From the NCBI GenBank assembly GCA_963555705.1, contig OY743190.1, positions 35,694,929 through 35,758,928 of the forward strand: 64,000 nucleotides of DNA, given 5' to 3'. Each line of letters starts with the position of its first letter. The stretch's first letter is position 1. The notes beneath the pieces are model-generated. The model made no database searches. It saw only the letters and a program-made list of their open reading frames with translations, and was not told where the DNA came from. The translations under genes were made by a program, and so were the position numbers. This document shows positions 45,992 to 57,059 of the stretch, in pieces. Origin of the DNA: Ligustrum vulgare (taxonomy: Eukaryota > Streptophyta > Magnoliopsida > Lamiales > Oleaceae).

Positions 45992-48900
45992 TCCCCTCCC
46001 TCTTGAAAAGGATTCGACCTTGAATCTTGCTTGAATGCACTATCGTGAAACTCCTTGAACTTTGATCTTGCAACATTGTGGATCACAGGTTCATGCGTTG
46101 AAGTTGGACCTTCGCGATTCTCATCATCTCGAAAGAGATTCGACCACGAATCGGCACCTACAATAAAAATAGAAAATTCAGACACAATAAATGTAACTGA
46201 AATTTCATACTCACCGTGCAAAATCAATTTGTAGGCGTTGCCAAAAGCTTGAGATGTGCCAACACCGAAGAGCAGCAATTTGGATTTTATTTGATCGGGG
46301 GGTCGCTCTTTCCACGAATGGGAACACATCCGGCCTCCTGGATCAAACGGAATATGTTTCCCGCCATGGTTGGCATTGGAAGCACATTGCATTCCAATTC
46401 CCCTAAATGGAAGCTCGAGCCTCCTGCAAAGGGGCTTAACCAAAAGTGCATTCTCGTGGCCACCTAAACCAACTCTTTCTTCAATAAACATATGCATAAA
46501 GTTCAACAGAGTTAATAGGTTAAAGTCACAAGCAATTTTAAGTGGAGAAAACTTGCTATTATGATGAGCAATTAAATCGCAAGCAAATTTAACAACCACA
46601 AAATTAGCACCAACTTCGTGCAAATGCACGACCTCCTGAAAGAAAAGATTAGCTAGGTTGATGACCTTTTTGGTTACATGGCATGCAATCAAACGTGACA
46701 TTTTAGTTTTTCTACCAACAATCACAAAAATAGCTTCATCTTCTTTCTTTATTCCAAGTAAACCCACTATAAAATTCATAGAAGTAGTACTCTCAGGTTT
46801 ACTCATGATGGGCAAATATGCATGGAATTCTTGGGGGAAAAACTTAAGTTTAGCCACTTTACAAGTTTGGCATTTACTACAAGTGCAAACATGTTCAACA
46901 CCAATCTTCAAAATAGGCCAATAAAATTGATCACATAATACCCCTAAAACCCCATCGGTTTTAAATCGCCCCATCAAACAATCATCATGTGCTCCTCCCA
47001 CTAGCAATTCATGCATGACACATTTACAAGGAAACAATCCAACTTTCCAAAACAAATAATCATCATGCCCATAGAATCCATCAAAATATTGCTCACAACA
47101 TGATTCATGAATGTTTAACAAATTCGGATAGTTAACATGCATGCTCTTACTATGTTCAACACGGAATGAGGGAGCATCAAGAAATGTTAGAATCGAAGTC
47201 CTTTTATCATCAAGACACCCCAAATAATCCTTCCCATGGACTCCCCTAACTAGCAATTCCTTTAGAGAGCGAATATGCAAGTCAAGCATATTTTCACAAA
47301 ATAAGGATTCAACATGTCCATGAAATGTACTATATGCAACATTTTCACAAAAGGATTTGGTACTTATGCCATTGGGCACACGCAAAAAGTTGCATTTACA
47401 CATTAAGCACTCATCATGACAATGATCCTTACCACAAGTTACATTTTCACAAATCAACAACACACTTGTCAAATCTACATCAAGATCATACAACCCTCTA
47501 ATGTATTCAAAACAAAATAACCTTGCATTCAAAGAATTGTTAGGAGCATACCTCCTCGATGTTGCATTGGTTATCCCATTTTCTTTACCTTGGTTGTACT
47601 CGTTGTTGTAGGAAAATGTTTCCATGAATTTCTTCCATAAGGCGTGCTTTTGGAGTTCTTTGTTGCCTTGATAAGTTGGCCTCACAATTTCCTGCAACAA
47701 AGACATGACAAAACTAGGGAGAGAAGTATTAGAATATTCAAGAGTAAAGGACATTTTGGAGTGATCTCTTCTCTCAATTTCTTTGGTGGCACTCATCACT
47801 TCCTCACCTTTTTCTGAGGTAGAATCCTCAACCCTCGGTTCTTCTCTCACCTCTCCTTTTTCTGGAGTCGTGGCTCCAACTTTCACTGCCTCTCCTTTTT
47901 CTAGGGACGTGGCCCCAACTCTCTTGCTCTCATTTTTATTTTCTTCAATTTTATCAATTGAAGGTTCTTTTATTTTCCTATCCTCCCCTTCTGTCTCTTC
48001 TTTTTCCTTCTCCTTCTCCTTTTCTTCCTCGAATTCCTTCTTGAGCTTCATTTTGTCTTTGCATACTTCTTCCGAGCTCAAAGATAGGATCACAACCTTT
48101 TTTCCATTCATTTTGAAGCTACACCGGTTCCTCCTCCTATCAAGATTCACATTTCGCTCACATTGCCAAGGTCTCCCCAAAATTATGTGAGTAGTGTGTA
48201 AGGGAACCACATCACATAATATTTGATCACTATAAGTACCAATGTGAAAAGTAAGAAGAACTTGTTCACTTACCCTCACCTCCCCATAGTCATTCAACCT
48301 TTGCAATACATAGGGATTAGGATGCTTCATAACCGGTAACCCCAATTTCTCCACCCTACTAGCACTCACCAAATTTGTGCCAATCTCCCCATCTATCATG
48401 AGACTACATGATTTATCACTTACTAGGCATCTAGTGTAGAAATTATCCTCCCCATGTTCCTTCATCTCATTAGCATGGGCCAAAGATTGTGGTGGCCTAG
48501 CATTCATCTCCTTCACTACTTCTCTACTTCCACTACCTTCCCTCCTATGGAATGATGAAGTCTTCATTTGCTCAATATCAATCTTCTCATCCATCCCATT
48601 TCCACTCCTATCTATCCATTCTCTTCGTCTCCTACCCATTCTCCAATCTTTTTCCACTTCTCCACTTATACCCTTTCCATGAAGTGATGAATTTTGCATT
48701 CTCGCACTATCAATATTTTCATCAACTCCATTCCTACCTACCCACTCTCTTCTTCTTCTACCCATTCTCCCATCTCCTTCAACTTCTCCTTCATTATCAT
48801 CCCTCATAATTTTCCTATTTAAACTCCCATTTTGTTTTCTAACTCCATCCCTATACACTACGTCCCCAAGATTATCCCTCACCCTTCTTCTACTACACAT

Positions 48901-49110
48901 CATTTCTTTACCTCCCCTATTTGATGTACTCTCCCCTCTTGTTCCTAAATTTTCCAACTCACCCCTACTTTTCTCCATTTGTCTAGCCATGGTGGTTGAA
49001 AGATTTTTCAACAAGTATTTCGAATCTTGAGTTTGAGAATTGAAAATGGACATGGTGTGCGAGTGTGAAAGTGTTCTCACAAGAAAATATTTCTCTCGTG
49101 TTTCACTCAA
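45769..49110 (-). CDS. Chimeric ORF: basic repeats, protease-like domain, degenerate integrase; no RT
   Basis: One uninterrupted frame of 1,113 codons. Residues 1-230 are basic, with RMGRRRREW twice at 115-123 and 157-165 (42-residue period). I see no gag capsid core (no WWDQL-type motif). Residues ~228-330 resemble the retroviral-type protease of gypsy elements: MIDGEIGTN at the DxG position, then KLGLPVMKHPNPY and ILGRPW. An acidic Glu/Lys-rich linker follows near 365-385. From ~720 there is an integrase zinc-binding pattern (CTCSKCQTCK) and a core in which the first catalytic Asp is Asn (SMNFIVG) and the second motif is lost. Then comes the usual C-terminal tail (DSRSNPFQEGGDD). The last ~74 codons lie in the LTR. 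The open frame in such a chimera suggests it was translated recently. Function is unknown. Confidence 0.72.
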   Translation of the reverse strand: MSETREKYFLVRTLSHSHTMSIFNSQTQDSKYLLKNLSTTMARQMEKSRGELENLGTRGESTSNRGGKEMMCSRRRVRDNLGDVVYRDGVRKQNGSLNRKIMRDDNEGEVEGDGRMGRRRREWVGRNGVDENIDSARMQNSSLHGKGISGEVEKDWRMGRRRREWIDRSGNGMDEKIDIEQMKTSSFHRREGSGSREVVKEMNARPPQSLAHANEMKEHGEDNFYTRCLVSDKSCSLMIDGEIGTNLVSASRVEKLGLPVMKHPNPYVLQRLNDYGEVRVSEQVLLTFHIGTYSDQILCDVVPLHTTHIILGRPWQCERNVNLDRRRNRCSFKMNGKKVVILSLSSEEVCKDKMKLKKEFEEEKEKEKEKEETEGEDRKIKEPSIDKIEENKNESKRVGATSLEKGEAVKVGATTPEKGEVREEPRVEDSTSEKGEEVMSATKEIERRDHSKMSFTLEYSNTSLPSFVMSLLQEIVRPTYQGNKELQKHALWKKFMETFSYNNEYNQGKENGITNATSRRYAPNNSLNARLFCFEYIRGLYDLDVDLTSVLLICENVTCGKDHCHDECLMCKCNFLRVPNGISTKSFCENVAYSTFHGHVESLFCENMLDLHIRSLKELLVRGVHGKDYLGCLDDKRTSILTFLDAPSFRVEHSKSMHVNYPNLLNIHESCCEQYFDGFYGHDDYLFWKVGLFPCKCVMHELLVGGAHDDCLMGRFKTDGVLGVLCDQFYWPILKIGVEHVCTCSKCQTCKVAKLKFFPQEFHAYLPIMSKPESTTSMNFIVGLLGIKKEDEAIFVIVGRKTKMSRLIACHVTKKVINLANLFFQEVVHLHEVGANFVVVKFACDLIAHHNSKFSPLKIACDFNLLTLLNFMHMFIEERVGLGGHENALLVKPLCRRLELPFRGIGMQCASNANHGGKHIPFDPGGRMCSHSWKERPPDQIKSKLLLFGVGTSQAFGNAYKLILHGEYEISVTFIVSEFSIFIVGADSWSNLFRDDENREGPTSTHEPVIHNVARSKFKEFHDSAFKQDSRSNPFQEGGDDENWESQTSMHVPVGPMKRSEAEEVQDSRLNNVNKSRKASRESSWSQKEDEIGNNQFRSIETNSGRSKVCRVF
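45992..46004 (-). promoter_or_regulatory. Polypurine tract of the TAGCT element
   Basis: Minus strand AAGAGGGAGGGGA immediately precedes the LTR start TGATGAGAAT. Confidence 0.8.
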
Positions 49111-49326
49111 ATTTGGCTTTTACCCTCTATTGAGCTCACCACTCTTGCCTTTTTCCACTCAAAATCTCCTTTCTCAAGTTCTCCAAGGAAGGTAATCAAC
49201 TAAACCACAAAGTATAATTCTTGTAGAGTTAAAGAAATCACCAACAAGGAAGAAGGAATTTAGAACAAATAGACACAAATAGCAAGTAGAATTTATGTGC
49301 TTGCTATACTCAAAAGGAACAATATT

Positions 49327-49815
49327 TATGTGGGATAAGATGCTAGGATTACAATTTCAACAATGGGATTGAATAACCACAAGTATTAGACAAGGCATAT
49401 ATGTAGAGCAAATAAGCACAAGAGGGTAAATTTCAATGAAGCAATTTAGCAAACACTTTGTACTCAATATTGAAGTGGCCTTGAATGTGTATTATGTGGA
49501 TATATGAATAAATCCCCAACAACCCAAATGTAGTAAGGAATGAATGATCAACAATAACAATGTAAGGAACAAATGATATGTGGAATAAGATGTTGATAAC
49601 ACAATCTCAACAATGGGAATTGGATAGCCCCAAGCAATTAGCAATATATGGGTATTGAACAATAGAGCACTAAGGGAGTATTTTTCTTTGGGACAATTTA
49701 TCAAACACTTTGAATACACAATTTGAAAAGTGTAGGTTTTGTAGTGAATGAATATGGAATTCCCCCAACAACTCACAATCAATATACCCAATACATAGAA
49801 TCAACAAATACACAT
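49327..49815 (-). repeat. Two ~250-bp diverged tandem units in the leader
   Basis: Units starting near 49,327 and 49,576 share ATGTGG(G/A)ATAAGATG, CTCAACAATGGGA, AGCACTAAGGGAG-like and TCAAACACTTTG words in order. They lie in the untranslated leader between the primer site and the ORF. Confidence 0.7.
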
Positions 49816-49962
49816 GGATATATAGATTTTCCCCAAATTTTCTCAATTTTCGGAATTTTTTTTTTTCTCAATTTTCGGATTTCTCTCTTTTTTTTTTTTT
49901 TTTTTTTTTTACAATGACAAGAACAACAACAAGAAAGTAAAGATAAGTTTACCAAATTAGAG

Positions 49963-49978
49963 CCAAGCTCTGATACCA
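49963..49978 (-). promoter_or_regulatory. Primer-binding site (initiator tRNA-Met) of the TAGCT element
   Basis: Minus strand TGGTATCAGAGCTTGG lies two bases inside the 5' LTR. It is a full match to the common plant iMet site. Confidence 0.92.
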
Positions 49979-49980
49979 AA

Positions 49981-50787
49981 TGATGCGAACCCCTTCGGTG
50001 CGTTGACCGAAAATTCCCACAACAATTTTAATACCAACCCAAGAAAGCTAAAGTGGTAAATAAATGGATAAACACCTTAACCCAAGTTTAATTCTAACCC
50101 AAAATTCAAGGATTAACAAACCCTAGCCCAATGGGGGTCACTTAAACAAATTCCAAGGTGGCGGAAAATAAACAACAACACAAGAATAACAATACTCAAG
50201 ATAAAGTTGATTAAATTCCAAGAAGATAACAAGATCAAAGAGGTTTAACCTTACCTCAAGAAGGGGGACTTCAAGCCCTAGCTCTCAAGAGCTCTCTAAT
50301 GAACAAACCAAGTTTTTTTTACAAAATGAAGAGAAATGAGAATATAATGTAAAAAATGGGAAAAATGTGCAATTTCGGTATTTACAAGAAAAACCCCGTT
50401 TTTGTGGAAATTGCAAGAAAAACCCCGCTATTTCATTTCGGAGGACTTTCGGTCGACCGAAAGATAAGTTTCGGTCGACTGAACTTATTTCGGTCGATCT
50501 CATGGTCGACCGAAACTGGACTTTCGGTCGACCTCTGCTCATCCGATACTGACTGAGGCTTGATTCAAAAAACTCTGCAGACTTTCGGTCGACCGGAATT
50601 AGTTTCGGTCGACCGAAATTGGTTGTTTCCAATTTCGTCTTCTTTTTGGCTCCAACTTGATTCTCGACTTGCTTTTCTTGATTTATTCACATTGTTTAGC
50701 CTCGAATCTTGAACCTCTTCAGCTTCGGATCTCGTCATGGGTCCCACGGGTACGTGCATCGAGGTTTGACTTTCCCGATTCTCATCA
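49981..50787 (-). repeat. 5' LTR of the TAGCT element
   Basis: 807 bp, near-identical to the copy at 45,185-45,991. It retains more intact CGGTCGACCG palindromes. The other LTR has A in place of G at several of these CpG-associated sites. Confidence 0.95.
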
Positions 50788-50956
50788 TAGCTCCTCTTGA
50801 CTTTCCTGGTTGACATCATCTACTTCCATTTTGGTGAGTTTAGCTCCAATTATTATTCTAAAGCTCATCTTTTCCATTATTTGCCTCATTCACATTCTCA
50901 AAACATATAAAATCCTACTTTTGGCACATAAATAAGTGTATAAAATACACTTATCA

Positions 50957-52290
50957 ATGTCCATTTGTGAAAATGTATGGCACATCCTCAATAGTTACTA
51001 TAGAAGCTGGAGTGTAGATTTTTCTCATCTCCAATGTAGAGATCATATTAACTTGTTCCCATGGATTTTCAACTATTTTACTTGGGAGTGTTCCAGCTGC
51101 TTGCTCAGAAAGTTGTTGAGCGATTCGGCTTATCTGATTTTCAAGCCCTTTAATTGTAGCAGAATGACTTTGAATGGTTGCTTGATGCAGTTCAAACAGT
51201 TCTTTAGTCTTTTGCATGTGTTGTTGAAACATTTCTCCCCAAACTTGTTCTTTTATCTTGCATTTGTTGGTAAAACTCTTTTTGATTGTTAGACCATTTG
51301 AAGTTTGGGTGTTTTCTCCTACCAGGATTGTAAGTAGGAGCATACGGTTTTTTTGTTGTTGTTGTTGATGATTGTTTTGCACAAAATTAACATGCTCCTC
51401 TATTGAAGCCAACAATATGCAGTTTTTAGTTGAATGGTTCATACTACAATTATTACATACTACATGTGATTGAATAGCATTAACTCCTTGATGTTGTGAT
51501 GAAAACAACATATCAACATTTTTGTTAGTGCAGGTAGTTGCGCATTTGTATTAGTCAATGCATCTACATTATGCACTCCAACAACTCCCTTTTGTACTAC
51601 TCTTTTAGATGGGAACATGGTATGAGTTTTTGCAATGAGTTTGAATAGCTCCCATGCTTGGTTGACACTTCTATTAGTAATGGACCCAACAACTGATGAA
51701 TCCACTATAGATTTGTATTGTGGTGACAACCCAGAGTAAAATTACTGAACATGAAGGGATTTATTAAATCCATGATATGGGTATTTTTGAAGGAGATCCG
51801 AAAATCTACCCTAGGATTCATGAAAGTTCTCACCGTCTAGTTGTTGAAAAGTAGATGTCTCAAATTTTAGTTTAGTGACCTTAGCAGGTGAGAAATATTT
51901 CTTACAAAATTTTTGAGCTAGGTCATCCCATATGGTTATCTAAATTCTGGTTGAGAATTAAGCCACTCCAAGGCACTATCCCCTAGGGTGTAAGGAAATA
52001 GTCTCAAACGAATGATATCATCGTTTATGTCCTGAAATTGGAAATTCAGGCACCTTCTCCCAAACTTTGCGACACGAGTATTGGGATCCTCATGTGCCTT
52101 TTTAAAGAATTGGAGATTATTACTGAAGAGGTTTATTAAATCAACTCTTAATTGGAAGTCATTCCTTCTAAAAGGCAAACATAATATACTAGAGTGGTTT
52201 GCAGTTGCAACCGGTGTCAAGAATTGACCCATAGGAAGGTCTTCTACATTGTCATCTTGAAAGTTCGGTTCATTTACTTGATTGTTTTGT
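50957..52290 (-). pseudogene. Athila-like gag, decayed (right part)
   Basis: Minus strand from the leader side: MGQFLTPVATANHSS, then EDPNTRVAKFGRRCLNFQFQ and LRLFPYTLGDSALEWLNSQP (the gag core of Athila elements). Then VDSSVVGSITNRSVNQAWELF, a NCSMNHSTKNC zinc-knuckle-like segment, an asparagine/glutamine-rich stretch and QISRIAQQLSEQAAGTLPSK. The order matches Athila gag. Frames change several times and stops are present. The protein continues left of the solo LTR, at 43,974. Confidence 0.85.
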
Positions 52291-52333
52291 GGTGCTACAT
52301 TTTGAGAAAGAGCTATTGAAGCGACAAAATATA

Positions 52334-52352
52334 GTCCCTAACAACGGCGCCA
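52334..52352 (-). promoter_or_regulatory. Primer-binding site of the Athila-like element
   Basis: Minus strand TGGCGCCGTTGTTAGGGAC lies a few bases inside the LTR. It fits the tRNA-Asp-type site (TGGCGCCGTTGCCGGGG) commonly seen in Athila-type elements. Confidence 0.85.
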
Positions 52353-52358
52353 AAAACT

Positions 52359-53997
52359 TGTTCGTTTGAACATTGCAAGTATTTGATATCGTTAACAAGT
52401 AATAGAGTGGACTTTGAGTCCGAGTTGTCAATGCCACAGGGACTAGTTTGTTTGTTATCAATTCACTTCATTCCAAAGATTCCTAAATTAAAGGCCTAAA
52501 CTATACGATGAAATTGAAAAGTAAAAGAATGAAATAATGACAATAAAATTTAGGAATTCTAGAATTAGCCAATTCAAATTACTAAAAGATATAGAAAATT
52601 AAATTAATTGCAAAGAACAATAAAATTAAAGGAATGGATGTTTTCTAACAATTAAAAGAATATTGGAAGTAACAATTTCAAAGTAATATTCTAGCTTAAT
52701 TTTGCATCTCAAGTTGTTTTCTAAAATTGTATTTGATCGAATTCATGCATATATCTAATTTACCTTTCCGGAGTTCAAATTAGGCCTATTTAACTAATTC
52801 AATTGTGTATCTCTACAGAGGGTCAGAGTTTTCTTTGGCTAGATGCATAAAATCTCCTAGAAATTCATTAATGATCACATGCAACCACAAATTCATATCT
52901 CTATCTTTTTGTTGAAATTGCCAGATTTTACTAAGTGATCTAATTGTTAACACGCCTCTCGGATTATGGAAACAATAATAAAATCATGAACTAGTATCTA
53001 ATTAATTCAAGCATTAAAACCAATAGTAAAATCAATTTATGAACATCAAAACACCAACATGAGAATTAAAATTAAACTAAAAACATGAAGTCTACATCAT
53101 CAATCCCGATTATTAAACTAGTTACTCATATAAATTGAATGAAAAATAAATAAATAAAAACACAAACAAAACCCGGATTTGAGGAGAACCAAAGCCAAAC
53201 ATCCTCTTGCACCAAGAAATCTCCCAAGCTTTGTTGATTTTCTGAAGGAATTAGATGAAGGGAGGCACCTATGGTTCTAAAGAAATTCGCCCCTCTACTG
53301 CTTGTCCCGAAAATCAGATGAAACTAGGTAAATAAAAAGAAATTTTGGGTAAAAAGTCAAGTTTCAGGCCCATGAATCGTCCCAGGTGGAAAGCGAAGCG
53401 ATTGCTTGGTAGAAACCTTGACGATCACTTGGTTATGTCATTTTCGGTTCTATTAATTTCGAAGAGGTTCAAGTTATAGCTTGGTATAACTTCGAGCGAT
53501 CGATTGGTTATGTGATTTCCATCTTTTCAATCTGTTTTAGTAGGTCCTCAATCTTTAATTGCACTTCAATCTTTAATTGCGATCGATTAGTTATGTGATT
53601 TCCATCTTTTCAATCTGTTTTAGTAGGTCCTCAATCTTTAATTGCACTTCAAATCTTCAACTTCTGATTTAATCAACTTGGTCCCCATACTTCTAAATGT
53701 CTTCAATTGAGTCCTTTCTTCTCTTGATTTCTTCAATTGTACACTCTAACTTCTTCTTTCTTTCTTCAACTTTTGCACCTCCATTACATTTCAGTTGACT
53801 GTATCATCCTCCATTTGCATATTATAGCTCCACTTTTCATCCTATTTTATTGTTTTAGTTTCAATTCTTCAATTCTCTTTATTTTTGGGATAAAACCTGA
53901 AAAAATGATAAATAACAACTAAGTAGAGTTTATTCAAGAAAACCAATATAATATCCTAATCTTGACAGATAAATAAGTATATAAAATACACTTATCA
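52359..53997 (-). repeat. 5' LTR of the Athila-like element
   Basis: 1,639 bp. Minus-strand start TGATAAGTGTATTTTATATAC at 53,997 and end ...CGAACA at 52,359, just before the primer site. Flank CCCTT at 53,998-54,002; the partner copy was not found. The LTR includes an 83-bp tandem duplication at 53,497-53,662. Confidence 0.8.
53497..53662. repeat. 83-bp perfect-to-near-perfect tandem duplication in the LTR
   Basis: CGATCGATT(G/A)GTTATGTGATTTCC begins both copies at 53,497 and 53,580. The copies are almost identical, so the duplication is recent relative to the rest of the element. Confidence 0.92.
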
Positions 53998-54167
53998 CCC
54001 TTTCAGGCATGGTAAAGTGCATGTGAAAGTATGCATTGAATAATTTCAAATGGTACTAAGAACACTAGATTTCGACTTCATATACTTTCCCAAATCTAAC
54101 TTCAAAAATGACCTCTCAAAATTGGGATTCTTAAAGTAACCTTGCATGAGGTATCTCCTAGATATTC

Positions 54168-54904
54168 TGATGTGATCCAAGGTAGGAGGTCAAAAGAGAA
54201 ATCAAGCTACAGGGCGATGCAACGACAACCTACATTGAAAAATGGGCAAGTTTTTGTTGGGCCCTAGTCAAGATTCAAGTCGGACCAAGTCACTTTGAAG
54301 GAGGAAAATTGGTACAACCGGAACCACTATGCCATCGTGTGAGGCAAAAATAGGCGCAATCGTACAACATCATCAAAAACTCACTTGAGAGTTTTAGGCG
54401 TCTCTACGCGGTTGTGACAAGTTTACTTTGTGATCGCGCGGTTGAAGAGGAACAAAATTTTCGCGATTTTTGTTTAATTTCCATTTTAATTTATTTAATA
54501 ATTCTATTTCAAAACCCTAGTGTGGCTAGGTAAGTTTTAGACATGTTTTTACCTTATGTTATGTTTTGTTTTGATAATTGAACAATTAACTTTGACATTG
54601 ATATTGAATTGAGAGTTTTTCTCTTTGAAAGGTGGAGTTTTTCCCTTTTCTTGTTCCTCAAGAACACCATTGAACTTATCAAATGTTTTTGAATATTTGT
54701 GGCATTCGACAACTTTGGTTTTTCATTCCGCATCGTCGATTTATCACGTCGTGATTGTTGGGTCAATGTCCTATCGTCTAATCTATCGTTTCTTTTTCCA
54801 TTATTGTTTTTGGGTTCTTGTTATTTTTGCTGAATTTAGATCTTTCATATTGTTTGTGTTGTTATTCCACTTTTTTGTTGCATTTCACAAAAGGAATCGC
54901 ATCA
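54168..54904 (+). repeat. 5' LTR of the TATTC element
   Basis: TGATG/CATCA ends, matched by the 3' copy with many substitutions and indels, so older than the TAGCT element. It is followed by GGTCGTATCAGAACTT (54,905-54,920), a mutated iMet primer site. Confidence 0.9.
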
Positions 54905-55329
54905 GGTCGTATCAGAACTTGGATCTAAATTCAGTTTTTGATATTCCTTGATTTTCTTGGTTTTCTCTTTTTTTCTTGTGCTCTTCGTGCTATTCATAGT
55001 TTTCCAGTCTTTTATACACATAAAAATCCAACAAAATTTCAAAAGTGTTTATTTTATTCAATTCTTATCTGAATTCAGTTCTTTTTTTTTTTACCTTGCT
55101 CGTAGTCAAATTTCGGATTTAATAAAAAATTGAAAATTCATTATTTTCCAAATATTCCGAAAATTTCCTCAATTTCCAAATTTTCTTATTCGTATCCGTG
55201 TCATCTCTTGTCCTTCCTATACTTGAAGTTCTTGGATTGTTCGTTGGAGTACTTAAAAAGGGAATAAGAGTGATACACGAGTGAGAATTATATACACGAG
55301 GAAAATTTTAATTTTTTTTCTTGTTATTA

Positions 55330-55574
55330 ACCATGTCTTAAAGGGGAGAATTTGCATCATCGTCATCAATAGGGGACAACAAATGAATTGAAAGGAGGGA
55401 GTCAACAGCCTCATCAATGAATCACTACAAATAACCCAAAGGTATGAATAGGATGGGTAGAAATGATGTTGATGTAAACGTAACTATACATGAGCAACTT
55501 GAGAGATTGGTGATTAGAATGGATAAGAATGATGAAAATATTGCTAAAATGCGAAGTGAGTTCGAGTCCTAGAG
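55330..55574 (+). pseudogene. Gag N-terminal part of the TATTC element
   Basis: The plus frame reads VNVTIHEQLERLVIRMDKNDENIAKM up to the solo LTR insertion; a leucine/isoleucine-rich coiled segment of this kind starts many chromovirus gags. Gag resumes at 58,666. Confidence 0.55.
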
Positions 55575-56209
55575 TGTAGCGCCCCGAGTTCCGTATACCC
55601 GATTCACTACGTCATTTTCTGTCTAAATTTTTTCGAATAATATTTTTGCGGAAGAAATAATTGAAATTCATTTTTGGCAACATTAAATAAACTGTAATGG
55701 CCGATAAAATTGAAAACATTTATGAAACCATTTGAAATAGTAAATCGAACCATTAATTTTGTAAAGAAATTGACAATGTCATAATTTCTCAAATAAATGA
55801 ACTTCTCTAAATTATTCGATGTTTGGAAAATACGGAAATCATTAACGTCAAACTTTCAACCGTTTAACGATTATTGCCACCATCATTCATCGCTCGCCAC
55901 CGTCTCCGAAATCTGCAAAACTGTTAAAAAGTAGGGTGAGTATTTCATGGGGGAAATACTCAGTAGACTCATCGCAAATTAATTTAATTTATAAGATGAT
56001 TAAACACATAAATCCCGGCTCTTTATAAAACGGGCATTGATAGAGCTTCTTTATAAAACGGCTCTTGATAAAACTCATATTGTGCATTACAGCACGGGAC
56101 ATATTTTGCAAATCATAGGCTCTTTGAAAATAGCTCTTTGAAAACAGCTCTTTGAAAACCATATACTTATAAAAACATTTTAATTATGCCAAGCATAATT
56201 TCTTTTGAA

Positions 56210-56640
56210 AGCATAACATAAGATAGGATTGAAATCCTCATAAACATAAGGAGACACAAGAACTTTACCGAACTTAGGTGGCAAGAATTCTTATGCAGTA
56301 AAATCATAATAACAGTAAGTTTTCATCATAACATAGGATAAGATCGAAATCCTCATAAATATAAGAATTTTACCGAACTTAGGTGGCAAGAATTCTTATG
56401 TAGTAAGTATACCAAGCATAATTTTCTGAAATTCATAGGGATCAATTGCATCATAACATAAGATAGGATCGAAATCCTCATAAACATATGCGACAGGAAT
56501 TTTACCGAACTTAGGTGGCAAATCCTCATAAACATATGGAAACATAGGAATTTTACCGAACTTCGTGGCAAATCCTCATAAACATAGGAGACACAAGAAT
56601 GTTACCGAACTTAGGTGGCAAGAATTCTTATGTGTAGCGC
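56210..56640 (+). repeat. Irregular tandem repeats in the solo LTR
   Basis: The phrase GGAATTTTACCGAACTTAGGTGGCA, with CGAAATCCTCATAAACATA, recurs five times at uneven spacing (about 60-130 bp) with internal deletions. Confidence 0.88.
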
Positions 56641-57059
56641 TACTAAAACTCCGGTCCCCTTAACATATCATAACTTATCATATGGGACCCATAACAATCT
56701 TGGTAGATTGATTTCATAGCAATGATCCAAAAAAAAACATTTTCGTGAAGCATAGGGTATACTTACTTTTCGTAAAAACATAAAGTATATTTTCTTTTCA
56801 TAAAAACATACTTACTCTTCATAAAAACATAAGGTATATTTACCTTTCATAAAAACATACGTGCTTTTCTTAAAAATTGACTTTCACAAGTCACATGACA
56901 TTCATATGAAATCATAATTTAAATCAATTAATAAGTGCGAGTCTACCTCAAATCCGACGAGTGCAAAGTTGAGCGGGAATGACTTCAATTTCTTTGAATT
57001 CTCCGTACGCTTCGTCTTAGCCAATAAGTCACTTTAGTCTATCGAATATATAGTTCAAA

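Larger units (their letters stand above)
45185..50787 (-). mobile_element. Complete non-autonomous Ty3/gypsy-derived element, TSD TAGCT
   Basis: The duplication TAGCT lies at 45,180-45,184 and 50,788-50,792. The LTRs are both 807 bp (45,185-45,991 and 49,981-50,787) with TGATG/CATCA ends. They differ at about 12 sites by eye (1.5%, ten of them transitions). An iMet-type primer site and a polypurine tract lie at the right places for minus-strand orientation. A single long ORF fills most of the interior. RT and RNase H are entirely absent, so transposition must have used enzymes from another element. Confidence 0.95.
43975..50956 (-). mobile_element. Probable solo LTR (Athila-related) in gag, itself interrupted
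   Basis: The right end is ...TACACTTATCA (50,956) and the left end is TGCTAAATCGCAAG (43,975), with ATGTG left and ATGTC right as a one-mismatch 5-bp duplication. Without the element at 45,185-50,787 it is about 1.37 kb. It shares start and end motifs (minus-strand TGATAAGTGTATTTTATA; AAGTAATA-AGTGGACTTT-GAGTCCGAGTT) with the Athila-like LTR at 52,359-53,997. It is otherwise well diverged, so it is a related family. Gag reads on either side of it. A gag-only derivative with its own 3' LTR here is the less likely alternative. Confidence 0.62.

Noticed and set aside
47783..48190. 135-codon plus-strand ORF rich in Ser, Phe and Leu
   Set aside because: Reverse of the acidic linker of the 1,113-codon minus-strand ORF; no independent support.
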